From Chlorophyllum brunneum (taxonomy: Eukaryota > Basidiomycota > Agaricomycetes > Agaricales > Agaricaceae), in NCBI GenBank assembly GCA_963576785.1, contig OY756150.1:1116001-1180000 (forward strand): a DNA stretch of 64,000 bases, written 5' to 3'. This document shows positions 12,551-25,386 of the stretch, piece after piece. The translations under genes and the position numbers were made by a program. The notes beneath the pieces are model-generated. The model did not search any database and had not been told where the DNA came from. It saw only the letters and a program-made list of their open reading frames with translations. The first letter of the stretch is position 1. Each line of letters begins with the position of its first letter.

Positions 12551-13546
12551 ATGTTTTCTCTCGCCCGTACTGCCCTCAGCCCAACAAGCGCCGCCCTCTC
12601 CCGTAGCCTAATTGGCCGTGCTGCCGCTGTGCACACTCTTCCTCCTCTTCCTTACACTTACGATGTACGTACCGCCCAACGCAACATTCACAACCACCTT
12701 CAAATCCGAATCGAAACGCTGACTCTCATCTTATATCCAGGCTTTGGAACCTCACATCTGCGAAGAAATCATGAAACTTCACCATACCAAGCATCACCAG
12801 ACCTACGTCAACGGTCTCAATGCCGCAGAAGACGCCTATGCCAAGACCGACAGCACGAAAGAAAAAATTGCCCTCCAAAGCGCTTTGAAATTCAACGGCG
12901 GAGGTTCGTTTTACACATTCCTATTTACTCGTGAAATTCACCCATACCCGTCGGCATTTCGCCGTACCCTAAATCACTAGGTCACATCAACCACTCCCTC
13001 TTCTGGAAAAACCTCTCTCCCGCATCCGAAGATGGCGGTAAACTCACCGACGGTCCTCTCAAAGAACATATCATCAAAGCCTTTGGCTCCATTGAAGAAT
13101 TCAAGAAAAAATTCAACACCACCACTGCTGCTATCCATGGTTCCGGTTGGGGCTGGCTCGTACGTCTTTCCACTTACTCATCTAACTGTTACTTAGTAAG
13201 CACGACCAAAAATAGGGCTGGAATCCAACGACCAAACAGCTCGAAATTGTCACTACCGCAAACCAAGATCCTTTAATCACGCATACCCCCCTCATCGGCA
13301 TCGACATCTGGGAACATGTACGTTCCTATATTTCGTCTCTCACACACTTCATACCCGACCTTACAAACAATATAGGCATTCTACCTCCAATACAAGAACG
13401 TCAAACCAGACGTAAGCTCTTCCTCTCTCATCCTTTTGCACAGCGCTCACGACGGGTTGTTTAATGACTAGTACCTCAACGCCATTTGGAATGTAGTCAA
13501 CTTCAAAGAAGCAGAGAAGAGGTTGCTTGAAGTGCTCAAGCAGTAA
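12551..13546 (+). CDS. SOD2: Mn superoxide dismutase, mitochondrial
   Basis: Converts superoxide to hydrogen peroxide and oxygen in the mitochondrial matrix. Exons 12551-12664, 12741-12903, 12981-13159, 13216-13317, 13376-13411 and 13472-13546 sum to 669 nt, giving 222 aa. The first 30 or so residues ([20 protein letters not shown]) are Ser/Arg/Ala-rich without acids, a matrix-targeting presequence. The Fe/Mn-SOD domain follows: [41 protein letters not shown] and [13 protein letters not shown]. The four metal ligands (His, His, Asp, His) lie in the HHTKHH, NHSLFW and DIWEH segments. The gene is intact and divergent from FKS1. Length and the GWGWL-type motif favour the Mn-type homotetramer. 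The cytosolic fungal Mn-SOD isoform is less likely given the presequence. Confidence 0.95.
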
Positions 13547-16500
13547 GTTTATCGGAAACCTTACTCTCGGAGGTTTCGGTGTACTTGAGAACCCGTCGTT
13601 CAAAGTTGGAAGTGGGTCATAGACAGAACGGAGGTTAGGGTGCTTGGTTGAGGATAACAAGTGTGCAACGAAGGTTAGATTGAGACGTGATAGTTGTTCG
13701 AGTTATGCATAGATCGTTTCACTTGAACCACTTATTAGTTTTTGTTCCTTCACGTATACGTTTTTGGTTCAATGCGGTTCGCTTGGCCAGTGACCCATTT
13801 GGCAACCAGTCCCACCCACCCAAAGATGAAACCACCCCACGAAGTATATTTCTCATATAGCCAAGCCTGCCTCCCTCTCTACCCTGTCCTGGATATACAA
13901 CGCAGCTGCCATACCTTCATGATCAAAACCCACACAAAAAGCCTTCCGTATCGGCCCAGTTAATTTCTCGCACGAAATTTGACGCAAGCTTTACCTTGTC
14001 TTCCTAAAAATCACATCGATTGAAAAAACGTAGCAGATGATCTCAAACCCTACTTTCAACACGACTCTGTCCACGTATTACCATACCTCCGAGCTGACCC
14101 AATGCATCGGAGACTAATTTTCAGCTGTCTATCCCGTTGCACTGAGACCTGGAGTTTCTAGGATGGGAATAACCTGAATTACATGCGATTCACTGGCTGC
14201 GCGACTGGAACGATGATCATAGTCAAAGGCCTTCAACCATCGGACGCCCGACTTTCAAACGTTTAGCATGAGGCTTTGGGCGTCAACCAGCTCCCCAATG
14301 GTGGATCCCCAAACAACCTACCTACCTCAAACGGTTCTTTTCAAACTCTGACCGCAACTATCTCCCTATCAGCGTTTTTTTCATTCATAATAAGCCACCA
14401 CACGAGGGGGTGAATTATGGTGAATTTCTCGATTGAACGGACTTACCGATTATTTTAGAATTCAAGACCCCGAAGGCCGCGAGCATGATTTTGAAAACTG
14501 CGTCAGAGTAAGTACCTTGGACAACTCCTTAGGACGGTCAAGAAATGAAGAACACCGATACGGTGATTAAACTTGGACTTTGCTTGCCATAATCCCCCAT
14601 TTTTGACCGGGATGACGGAGGGTACGGCAGAAATAATGGGTGGATCTTTAGGAGAATAATAATTGACATTCAATATCTATTTCAAGTAAGCGCAGAGTTT
14701 CAATTGTCCCGACCGAGGAGCTCAGAAAGAATCAAGAAAACCTGCGAAGCCGTTTCCAAGAACATGATATCCAAGAACAATATTACTGGTATTGGACTGG
14801 CATCAACAAAAGACGTTATTGTCCTCACACGTCCCAACACGATTTAGTCGGATCATATAGTAGCCTTGAGGTGCCTAGTATCTGAAGTTCCTCTCTCTCC
14901 AGAAGGAGTCGAGTGTCCGACCATAACGCATCGCCCTGTGGACAATCAACTCGATTTGATCCCGTCTCGAGGGTCTATAATCAGTCCTGTAGCGTCAATA
15001 TTCACAAAGCAAAGGCCAAAAAAAATCGGAGGGTCGTTTTTCATTACCATAGTCCGCCATCAAGGAGTATCCAAGTTCTGGATTTCTGGTTGCGTGGATT
15101 AAAAACGACAGGATGAGCTGGATACGGAATTGCGAGGAAACACATCAACCGACCAGACTAACTTAGGTGTAACCCTGAAGGTTAGTTTACTCAAGACCGT
15201 GTTCGGCTCCGCCGTCATCGAGCTACAAGCATGATGCGACGTTAAAGCACCATATCCATCTGACATTTGACATTTGTAAAAAGTCTAGGGTGCGTCCTAT
15301 GGCATGGTCATGGGTTCACTCTGATTCCTACATCTTCATCTGGGACCTGGTTATTCAGGGTCAAAGCCCATAAAGACTGGATCTCTACGAACCACAGCCG
15401 CTTATGACCACTTTTTTCCACCTCCTGGTTCTAAGAACGGAACTTGAAAGCCAGGTAACTCTATCTGGTATCATGCCAAGAGTTACTCACAACCAACCAG
15501 CGCAGTTCTCTCGCCATTCTGACGACAACATGATGGCCATGAGCTCGCGATGTGTAGCCCTCAATTGAATTAGGATCGATGACATCACACTGCCTTCAAA
15601 AGGTCAGGGTCGTCAATCGAACATCTGACCCTCACTTCATAATGCCCTTGATATCCCTACCCTCATATCCTCAATCAGAGCCCAATACGATAAGATAGAA
15701 GGTTCTTACTTATGGTATTAAACCTTCTCATGCTATTACTGGGATCTCCGACCTGCCATGTCCTCGCACGTTTTCATTACTGAACAGCCAGATGCATGAG
15801 CGTCAGGGTTGGTGTAATGTAAATTATTGGATGCGTGGGATCATGACAGCAGTCAGACTCGCGGCTTTCCAGGTTCCCTGAGCACGTTTTCAGAATCTTG
15901 AAGATCACGATTGCAGCGGCGGTCCGTGGTGTTCTCGTGGTTCCAATACCCGCAAGCCTTCTTGGCGTATTGAGAGTAAGATGTGCCTTGTATGAGACTG
16001 CTTGATCCCATGACTTTGGTTCTCCGAGGTTTTATTGGAACTTCTTTGACGAAGAAGGACAGAGTTAGAGTAGGAAAGTCTTTTGCGTTTCAGGAGTGTC
16101 TTCTGTCGTCGTCACTGGAGCAGGGCTTACCAAGAGTAAATCAGATCGCTTGAACTCTGCCTTTGCGTCTCAGGGATTAATTTTCTGTCGAGGAGCCTCT
16201 CCATGACGTGAGCCACTCGCACCTTATGCGTGTACAGTGCGTATCGATAAGTCCGATCATAGTATAACTAAGGGTGGAGCGGATGTCTCAACCGCGCAAC
16301 TCGCAGAACTTTGAAGCACTTTTTTGAACTAGGTCGCCAACTACGCTACCGCGCCCATCTTTTACACACTACGTCAATTCACGCGGGGAAGATACTACTC
16401 AAATATAGCTACCGTATGTCTATTTCTTCTCGCGACGTCATTCGACACAGACTGACAAATTCCCCTGGCCTGGGGCCGATCAAGCTTCATCACCATCTGT

Positions 16501-17679
16501 CCATCTACTCCCGTATACGAAGAAGCGTCACATTGGTTTCAATCAATGATAGATAGTGAATGATTTATTAGAGGGCTATCCAGATACCAGAGCTGTAGGG
16601 CTGCGCAAAGAACTTTAATTTGAGCCGAGTAATGAATGTGGCTGGCATAACATGACAATCTGTACGTACATGCACAGGTGGATATGAAAAGAGAACAGCC
16701 GAAGCAAGGAGACGGTGATATTTCTGGATTCCAGCGTCAAAGTCCATTTATGGCCTATCCAATCTCCATCCGAGCAGAAGTTCCTGAAGGTTCCACGTAA
16801 AGAAGATGACCACGTTTCTCCCGTGAAGATTCCGCATGTGTTTTAATGGTTCTGAGGATGATAACTTATGATATGTAGGATACTTTTGACATTCCATTCG
16901 TCACTCGTGCCACTAATGGTGCGCGGCATAATCCACGATTCCCTCGGCGGACTGACAGGCGACAGCCTGCGACACCAAGCCTATAACCCTGCAGGTGACT
17001 GATGATCTCGGCCCGAGCGGAGTACAAACGGAGCCGTTCAGTATAGAGGTAGTTCTGGATACTTGGTTGCCTGAGAGGTCAGTATGAGGAGCCGAATCAT
17101 GAAATCGGGCGAAATCGAGGGTGGAGCTCCTTCCGTGAGTACTTAGGTGGTCGATTGATTATGAATGTGTGTGAACGCAAGACGTTCATAGTGCTCCAGT
17201 GAGGACACATTAGGCAGTTCACGGAGGCCTATAATTTCTGCTGGAATTCCTCAACACGACTATATGGTGGGTTAGTGCCAAAGTATGTCGTCGCGGAGTT
17301 GAAATTGTAATACCTTGTGGGCGCCAACAATTGATGGGGTTTTTTCTCAGAGGGGCAATTCCCGAACCGGTTGTCAAATAGACTTCGGGATGGTGTTAAC
17401 CGCGTGTGAGCATATATGCGATATTCCTGCCTTGCACATGTCCCTCACAAAACTCGATAGTCGGCTAGTTTGGTCCCCTCCTCACAAAGCATCGTTATAA
17501 ACGAGATATACGGGTCGGAAATGAAATCGAGTTAAGCTTAATGTACAGATCGGAGGAGGATCGTCGGTGTAGAATCGGATCGGTTCAGAAAGCGCCAGGA
17601 GGTGGGGCGGGCCAAACCATATCGGTCATGGATCTACGAATGAGGTTGATAAAGCCCTCCTACCTTCCAGCTTGCGAGA
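13547..17679. other. 4.1 kb gene-free stretch upstream of velvet gene
   Basis: Only short open stretches (60-90 codons) occur on both strands and none shows a recognisable domain. Coding-like runs and the regular short introns of neighbouring genes are absent. I see no terminal repeats or transposase remnants. Long upstream regions are common for fungal developmental regulators, so part of this may be the promoter or leader of the velvet gene at 17680. That is inference. Confidence 0.45.
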
Positions 17680-19980
17680 ATGTCGACTCTGCTCGATTCC
17701 TCTCTTCAAATCATGATGTATGCACAAGCGTACTATCACCCAGAGAGCCCTGTTGGTGGCCAAAGCTCCCACCAGTCACAAAACCCAAGTACTGCTGATG
17801 CAACTGCCGACCCTGTCCTCATCAACCGTCGTATCTATTTCCCCTCGGGGCAATTTTCCGGTCAGACAATCCGCTACGAACTCAAAGAAATTCAGAAAGC
17901 CAGCCTTGGACGCAAGTAATCGTTTTTCCGAGGTCTGCTTTGTTTTCTCGCTTTAATCACTTCTCTCGTTACAGGTATGCTCGTGTCGATCGAAGGCCGC
18001 TAGATCCACCGCCCGTGGTCCTAGCCAAGATCTGGAGGTATTCTCCAGAGACAGGAAGCGAGGAAGAATATGACTACGAGTATTGTATTTTTCACTGCGT
18101 TTAAGAAGCAAGGCGCTCATATTACTGGCTAATAGGGATGTACAGACACACGGTTTGTTGTGTACGGTTGACTTATTCCCTGTCCCTGCCAAGACCTCGA
18201 AGGATTCGCCGGCGTCCACCGCGACAAGTCCTCGTAACCAGAAGACTATTCAAACAAATGACGGATTTGTGCATTTCAACCCCTCCGGACCCCCAGCCAT
18301 CCAGTCGCTTACTTCGTCACCCCCCTACCGCCCTCAGTCGTACGGACCATCAGACATTGTCCACTATTATGACAGGATATACCCGCTTCTAGAATCCTCC
18401 AAAAATACTCCTTCACTGGTTGGAGCGACCTTCGTTCAACCAGTCCTTGTTGAGATATCCGGCCAGAAATGCATTGTCTTCGTGTTCTCCGTATGTCATA
18501 ACGCAGTGCTTCTCTAGACGCTTGTTCATTTTATTCGCAAGGACCTGGCGGTCAAAACCGAGGGAACGTTTACCCTCAGATACAGAATCTTCGATCTTTT
18601 CTCACCAACTCCGGACCCGCGCGGGTCGCAATCTCCACCATCGACAGCATATCCTGCAACGCCTACCTCGCTGTCTATATCACCAACGCTCTCGAACGCT
18701 GCACCGTCACCGCCGTCAACGTCCTCCGGATCTGTAGCTGCCTCACAGCAATCAACATTATCCACATCGCAATTCACCTCCGTCCATCGTCCACCCCACG
18801 CACACTTTCAACCTCACCCTCATCAACAGCCATCACAACAGCCACCAACAAACCCATACCCGGACCCATATCAAGGTTACATCGCACCACCTGCTGTCCC
18901 TCAACAGCCCCGCCGTCGCCTCACTGAATCTGAAGAATTTCCGCCCGATTTCCAAGCCCAATTTGCTCCCCATGATTCCCACCCAAGGATCGAGCCGCAA
19001 GACCGCGGTTCGACACTGAGCATCTTAGGGGAGTGTTGGGCCAAGGGCGCATTTAGAATCTACAGTACCAAAGAGTTTCCAGGCTTGCCTGCCTCGACTG
19101 AGCTTACCAAGGTGCGCTGTTCCTTGTATACCGGTGGGTGACCAATTGATTAATGATTATTCATGATCCATAGCATCTGGCGAGATGGGGCGTGAGGTTA
19201 AACATACGCGAAACGGAGCGAAGGAGGCGACGCAGGTCAACTGTGGACGATGAAGAAGAATATCACTCTGATGGCCATGCTGGAGTTATCGGCGAGGGTT
19301 CGGGGTCAACTAGAGAACAACAGTTATCCCCGTCATCGCGCGGGGGTACAGCCATCAAACCCAGACCTCAAACCCAGACGCGGATCGAAACGCAATACAA
19401 GGGTTCGCCATCGACATCCCCGACCCAACCACCACAGCCTAAACCGATTTCTCCCTCCAGTCCAACTTCGACAGGACTCGGTTCCCAACGCCAGTACTGG
19501 TCGAATTTTGAACCTGATGATGATGAGGAAGTTGGAGAAAAAACAGATGGAGGGAGTCACACTGCGATCATGGTGTTTGATGGCCATGATAACAGGCTCC
19601 GTGATCTATCTCGACCAACCAGGTTGACTGGTTTTGGGTATTCAAACCCTGCTGCTGCAAGTGGATTTGATTCGTCGCACACACACCCCACGCACGCCAC
19701 AGAACAGACGCAAGTTCGCATTGGTTATGGTGTGCCACCCCAACAGCATACCGCATACGCGGATTCGAATGTCAGATCTTCTATTGCTGGAGTAAATATG
19801 TTCAGTTCGCAGGGCCTAAGTCATGTTCCACTTCCAAGACACGCTGCAGGGAGGAAGCGGGACTCGGATGGGTCAAGTACCTCTGGACGTTCCACGAGGT
19901 CTTTCGAAGATTTAGGAATGCAAGGAATGGGGGCTTCATTTGCCTATAATGCCGAACATGGGATGAGCGGGTCAGGTTGA
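17680..19980 (+). CDS. Velvet-domain regulator (VelB/VosA-like)
   Basis: Velvet proteins are fungal DNA-binding regulators with an NF-kappaB-like fold. They form homo- and heterodimers that couple development, spores and secondary metabolism. Exons 17680-17915, 17975-18079, 18136-18490, 18542-19111 and 19174-19980 sum to 690 aa. The domain starts near residue 60 (IRYELKEIQKASLGRKYARV, VDRRPLDPPPVVL), continues through residues 226-253 (IVFVFSDLAVKTEG, TLRYRIFDLFS) and resumes at 393-430 (WAKGAFRIYSTKEFPGLPAS, HLARWGVRLNIRE). A 139-residue Pro/Ser/Gln-rich stretch (254-392) splits it. VelB of Aspergillus also carries an insertion in its velvet domain, which favours VelB, but I cannot separate VelB from VosA/VelC by eye. 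After the domain come a basic run (RRRRRR, possible nuclear signal) and a long low-complexity tail. Start chosen as the first in-frame ATG. Confidence 0.88.
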
Positions 19981-22408
19981 ATGTCGTGCGTCCTGGGAAA
20001 GGAAAGGAGTGGTCAGTACTAACCAATAAACGATTAGTTAGATGAAGAACAGATATGATAAACAATGGGAAATTTTCTTTTGTAGGTAGCATTGTCATTT
20101 TGGGTCCCGGTTTTGTAGCATGTCTATGTAACGCACCGAATCACTACAGGCATTCTGATGTCGTCAACCCTATTTTTAATCAAGAAGATGGCCAACCTAC
20201 TTGAAATAGCGATATATCAAACACGAATCAAAGTTTTAGACTGTGGTGGTGGGACCTTTCAAGGCATCGGAGGGATGTTATTGCGAACCTTATAGTCGTG
20301 TGTGTGTATGTGTTACCAGTCCATGGCGCATATGTCCAAGTATAGTACTTTGGAGTGCACGCGAAGTTGGTCGATCCAAAACCGTGGCGGATGTTCTACG
20401 CTGATCCCGAACTCGGATGACAGGAATGGTATCTCCGCTTGTCCATCTTGTTGAAAAAATCTCTGTCTGAGATACACGTCGAGGTGCATATTAGGTATTT
20501 CAGCCAATCTGTTGGATTTGCGGGAATAGGCGCGTGGGAATCATCCGAGGTTCCAGTGATTTGGTCTAAAACATCTCGCTGGTTGGGGACCCACTGAGCT
20601 TTAGAATTATATCTCCAATCAGCCTCCCTGCTTGAACTTAAGGGTCCAGGAATCGCGCTGCTTCGTCTGAGAGGAAATGGGTACGGTCGGGTGGGTGTGA
20701 ATTTGCATCCTTAAACGTGTAGTGAGGAGCTATCAGTCAGAAGATACCCAGGCTCGACGAAGCTGAACGTATTAAATCAGGAAAATTGTTCTCTTCTGAA
20801 AAACCCAATCCCGACCATAACGAACATGTTCTTTTCCTCCCCATTCAATTCTCCCGGTTTCTACACCGCGCACAGCAATGGCAAGGCTTCAAAGCCAGAC
20901 CTCAGAACGTTCGGCTCGACCTATGATATTGACATTGTTAGCTAAGGTGACATGGAATTGAGAGGAACGAACACCTGTCTTCGTCTTGTGGGATCGGGGG
21001 TTTTAAGAGGTAATTGTGATGATGAAGTTGAACATCGAATCTTCAGCTCATGTTAACTCCAATAAGCAGACAATTTGAAATCCCGTGTCATCAAAATTCG
21101 GGACACCGATAACACATACGTATTCGTCGGTCTCCGCTCCAGACCCGAACTCCCCTAAACCGCGTGAGACCCCCTACTTTGCTTGGAGTGATCATTGAAC
21201 CAACTGAACCCCTTGAAATATGAGGAGCCTCAGGCTGGGTTCTTGCCTGTTCTTGCCACCATTTTAAGCGAATAAGAATCTGTAGACAATAACAAAGATA
21301 CGCTATGTTTGCGTGTGGTCTCGGCTATCTGATTTCGGGGAAACGTCAAGCATATGGTATCTTGGTGGAATCCAAGGTGCCGCTATGTGGATTGCTCGGA
21401 TTGCCCAAGTATGTTCTATTTTCCATTGAACGTACCACCAGTAGCTTGTTTTAGGGGTCGAAGAAACACGCCAACTGCAGCGTTTGCAGGTTTGTGTATA
21501 CGACAGGGCTGAAGAGGCAGAGGTAAGCCAGAATACGTAAGCGAACTTCGTGCCAAATGGGATGCCAAAGTAATCAACACTAACGGTTTAGCAGCTGGTG
21601 TGCCCTGTCAGCTGGTTATTTACTGGGAAAATATTGAGGACTAATTGCGGTGACCCTCGCTGTATGAACTTACACGCTGCGGTTTGTCTGTGGGGGCGCG
21701 GAAGGTTAGGCCGGGGTGGGGATGGCTTCGGACCTCTCCGCCCCGAGAGAAGTAGGAAGCTATTTGCAACGGGTCAAAGCGGCTATGTGGATCCTTGATT
21801 GAGCCGAGCGACCCAAAAATAAGCACCCAATGATTTAGTCCGAGATCGACTGATTAGTGCAGTTGCAGCTTCATAGCCTCGTTTTTTCGCGACTGGGGGG
21901 ATGCGCAGGGTTTGAAGACGGTCAAGGGCGTGTGGGAGGATGTGGAGAGCGGATGACAAGGCGGATGATACTAGGTACGGGATCTGAAGCAGCCCTGTGT
22001 GCGCACCTGAGAAGAAGACATGCTGACCCTTAAACTAGAAGCCAACCATTCCTTGCGCTTTTCTTCCTTCCTCCCTCTTCCATCCCCGTTGGCCTCGTGT
22101 CCTCGTACCCGCACTCTCTGACTGTCTCCTGCTTAGCCAGTGTCGTGCCCTGTGTCCTTTGTCACTCGTCAACTTAAACTTACTCCTCTGGGAACCGTTA
22201 TTTCCATATTCGTACCACATTTTTACCACAGTTCTGCTCCTGCTTAATTTTCTGCGTGAGCTCTCCACTCCATTCTGGTTACCCTGTTGACTGACTTGTG
22301 AGCGTGACAAGGTCTTCTTAATACTAATACTTGCATGAATTGCGCTGTTTCATTAGTAACACCGCCCAGGAAGCCACAAGCGCCCCAACTCCAACAACCA
22401 ACCCAGTT
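19981..22408. other. 2.4 kb intergenic region
   Basis: Downstream flank of the velvet gene and upstream region of the orphan gene at 22409. Short open stretches on both strands lack domains. The last 350 bases (about 22050-22400) are pyrimidine-rich on the plus strand, as is usual for fungal promoters and 5' leaders. No repeats or RNA genes seen. Confidence 0.45.
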
Positions 22409-25386
22409 ATGTTAATCAAACTACTGCCTGCCCCACCCCATCCAAGCGTCTTGTTTAACATCACTTTCGAGGACTTGCCAGATGGACTGGCTCTCCCACA
22501 AACGTGGACAGCGCACCTCTCGAACCTCATGCACGACGAATTGCCTATGCCGCGATTCCATCATGCTTTGGATAAGGCTTCTTTCCTCCCTTGCATCCTC
22601 GAGGAGGTGATATTTGACATGCCTACATCAATGGTGACATGCCGCTTCATCGACGGAAGTGTTCAGGAGTGGAAGATTGACTTGGGACATTCCCGGTCGT
22701 GCCTGGGCGCCAAGTGTATCAAGGCTCTGGAGAGTGTGGTCGATGATGTGTACTTGAGTACAATGGAGTCTGAGAGGGAAAGAGAACGAGAAAAGCAAAG
22801 GGAGAAGGAGAGAGAGTTGGAGAGAGAAAAGGAGAAGCTACGGCTGCTACAGCAGGCTTCCCCCTCATCGTCAGTCAGGAGCTCCAAGCACAAGAAAAAA
22901 CGGTCGCTGCTTATGACGATTGTCTCTAGCCTCACGTCTCTCAAGTAGGTTTCATTCCTTTTGTCAAGACGTGTTCTGATTAACGAAGCCGCAAATATAG
23001 TTCAATCATCAATCTTTCCCTCCCCTCACCTACAATTTCGACATTGTCCTTCTCTCCCTCAAGTAGCGCATCATCATCATCCCTAAAAACTCCTCCAAAC
23101 CCTCTACAGTCCAATTTTAAGCTCGAGATACCGGTTCAAAATATGTGTCCTCGTTTCCTCCGCCGCCGAGCTCGTTCTTCACTCGTGGACGCCTTCCGTC
23201 TCTACATTTTGCACGAGCTTAACCAACGACTTCCTCAAGGTGGTTACTATGTCTGGGTTCTCCATAGTCTTCTAAAGGAGGCCAGAGAACGACGAGATGC
23301 ATTCCTCGCAAAAGAAAGGGAACTTGAACGTCTACGTGATAGGGAGCGCGAGAGACTTAGGCTTATGGGACCTCCACCACCTTATCTACCATCGACATCC
23401 CCTAGCCCAAGTTCTAACTCGAGCTTGAGTTCTTCCTCTGGCTCAGCTCTCTTGTTTGGTAGGCGAAAACCAAACCAAAAGCATAGCCGGGGTCTATCGA
23501 TCGAGACGGAATCGTTTTCGGCTACGACAGCGAACGAACTTCCAACTTCTGACGATGAACTTGATGAACTTGAGGCCATGCGACATGGGAGAGCGGGTAG
23601 TGATGAAACGCAGGATACAGATGGAGATACAGATACTATTGAGACAGACACAGACGGGAGCTCCATCCAAACTCCTACCTCTTCACATTTCATGCTCCCT
23701 TTGCCAATGGGTTTACCCTCAGTAAAGACTTCTCAAGACCTGACCTCATTTATGTCGTCACCCATTTCCTCCACATCACACTCTCGCAATGAATCACAAT
23801 CCCACCCTCCAACACCTCATCCTGCTGACATTCAAATCCAAACCCTTACCCATTTGATTCTATTACATACATCTCACTCTGCGCGAACTGCGCATGACGA
23901 GTCTACTCGCCTCGATGCACTTGAAGTCCGCGGTCGACGTCGTGCTTGGTTAAATCGTGCATTGTGTCATAATGGATTGAGGTTGACGGGTGGGAGGATA
24001 AGTACGAATGTACAAAGGATGGAGGTTGGTATAGGTGCGGGCCATGGTGGATTGGGATTTGCCGTACCTATTCGACGGAGTGCATTGGGCATGTGGGTTG
24101 TGAGTGCGGAGGATGTTGAGTTTGAGGTTGATGAAGTCCAAGAGCAGCGAGTGAGCATGATAACTGTGAATCCTGGGCAGAGGGACGCAATTATGCTCGA
24201 AGAGGATGAGGTGCAGCTGGTTGGTGGTGAGAGGTTCACTGGTTACGATGAGCGGAATGGGATAGAGCCGAAGAGGCTGAAAGTTGTTGTACCATCAAAC
24301 GGTGCTCAGCTCTTTCCTGTGAATGAGCTTGAGGAGGAAAATGTGGGCGCGCGTAGGCCTTCGAATGTACCGTCCAGGTCACCAGATTTAGGCGAGCTCA
24401 GTGACGACGAGGATAGCGTCTCTATCAAGTTCGGTAATATCAACATGAACCAGTACGATGACCTACGAGAACTTCAGATGGATCTCGATATCGTCACTGG
24501 TGCTGGTTTCGACATGATGGATTCCAGTGATGAGGAAGACATTGATGCGGATCTCGACATGAACATTCCTTCTATTCCGAATCCCGTTCGTAGCGCGGAA
24601 GATGATATGTCCGAAGGTGGGATATGCGTAGCCTTGGAAATTCCACGACCAAAGACCCTTCATGCCCGTTCACCACACCTCCTTTCTGGGTACGACCAGC
24701 GACAAAAGCAAAAACGTCAACGGCCTGGTCCGTTGACCCTCAATCAAGAACATTCCATGCATGAATATCCTTATCCTGAATCCATTCCACAAAGGTGTCT
24801 AACCCCAACCCCCCCACTCTCGCCTCCCCTTGATTCTGGAATATTTCTTGAGTCATTAGATCCCCTTTCGTCGGTGCAAGCTCAGCCTCTCGAATCGGGA
24901 CCTGTGATAGCACCGATATCAATGCCCAAACCCGCGTATTTCCGTACTCCTACTTCCCCAGGGACGTCACCTAAGACCGTCTCCCTCATCCCATCCCCGT
25001 CCAACGATTCAGTCGATTCCACGTCGCGGCCACCCTCTCCTCCGACGAAACATGATTCCCAACCAAGCATTCGCATGCCAATCATTCACCCTGAGAGAAA
25101 ACACGTTCCACATGATGTTCATGTTAACGAGATAGGTGAATTGGTTTCTGGGATGAATGGGATAGGTTTGGAAGAGGGTGATGGAGAAGAATTCACACTT
25201 GCAATGGATCTTCCGTCAAAATTGTTGACGTCGAGATTCGGTGGGATGAGCTTTGCTGCCATTGGACAGACTAGGAGTTTTAAAGGTCGAGTGAGGGGTG
25301 CTTTGAGAGTGCGTGGGCCACATAATGGTGTTGTTGAAGAGAGCGCGGTTGTGGAGGACTTGGAGAGCGGGTCTGCGTGGGTGTAG
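22409..25386 (+). CDS. Large orphan protein, two exons
   Basis: I do not recognise this gene. Exons 22409-22944 and 23001-25386 (56-nt GT-AG intron) sum to 2922 nt, 973 aa. Residues 1-115 look folded and conserved (LFNITFEDLPDGLALPQTWT, FIDGSVQEWKIDLG). They are followed by a highly charged Glu/Arg helix, probably coiled coil (residues about 120-150), and a basic patch (SSKHKKKRS). Exon 2 opens with a second compact region (VDAFRLYILHELNQRLPQGG, YYVWVLHSLLKEARERRDAF) ending in another Glu/Arg helix, then a Ser-rich linker. A conserved-looking block follows (IQTLTHLILLHTSHSARTAH, RAWLNRALCHNGLRLTGGRI), then acidic patches and a low-complexity tail. No transmembrane segment or signal peptide. 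The alternation of folded blocks and charged linkers suggests a scaffold protein, but that is only inference. Confidence 0.8.
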
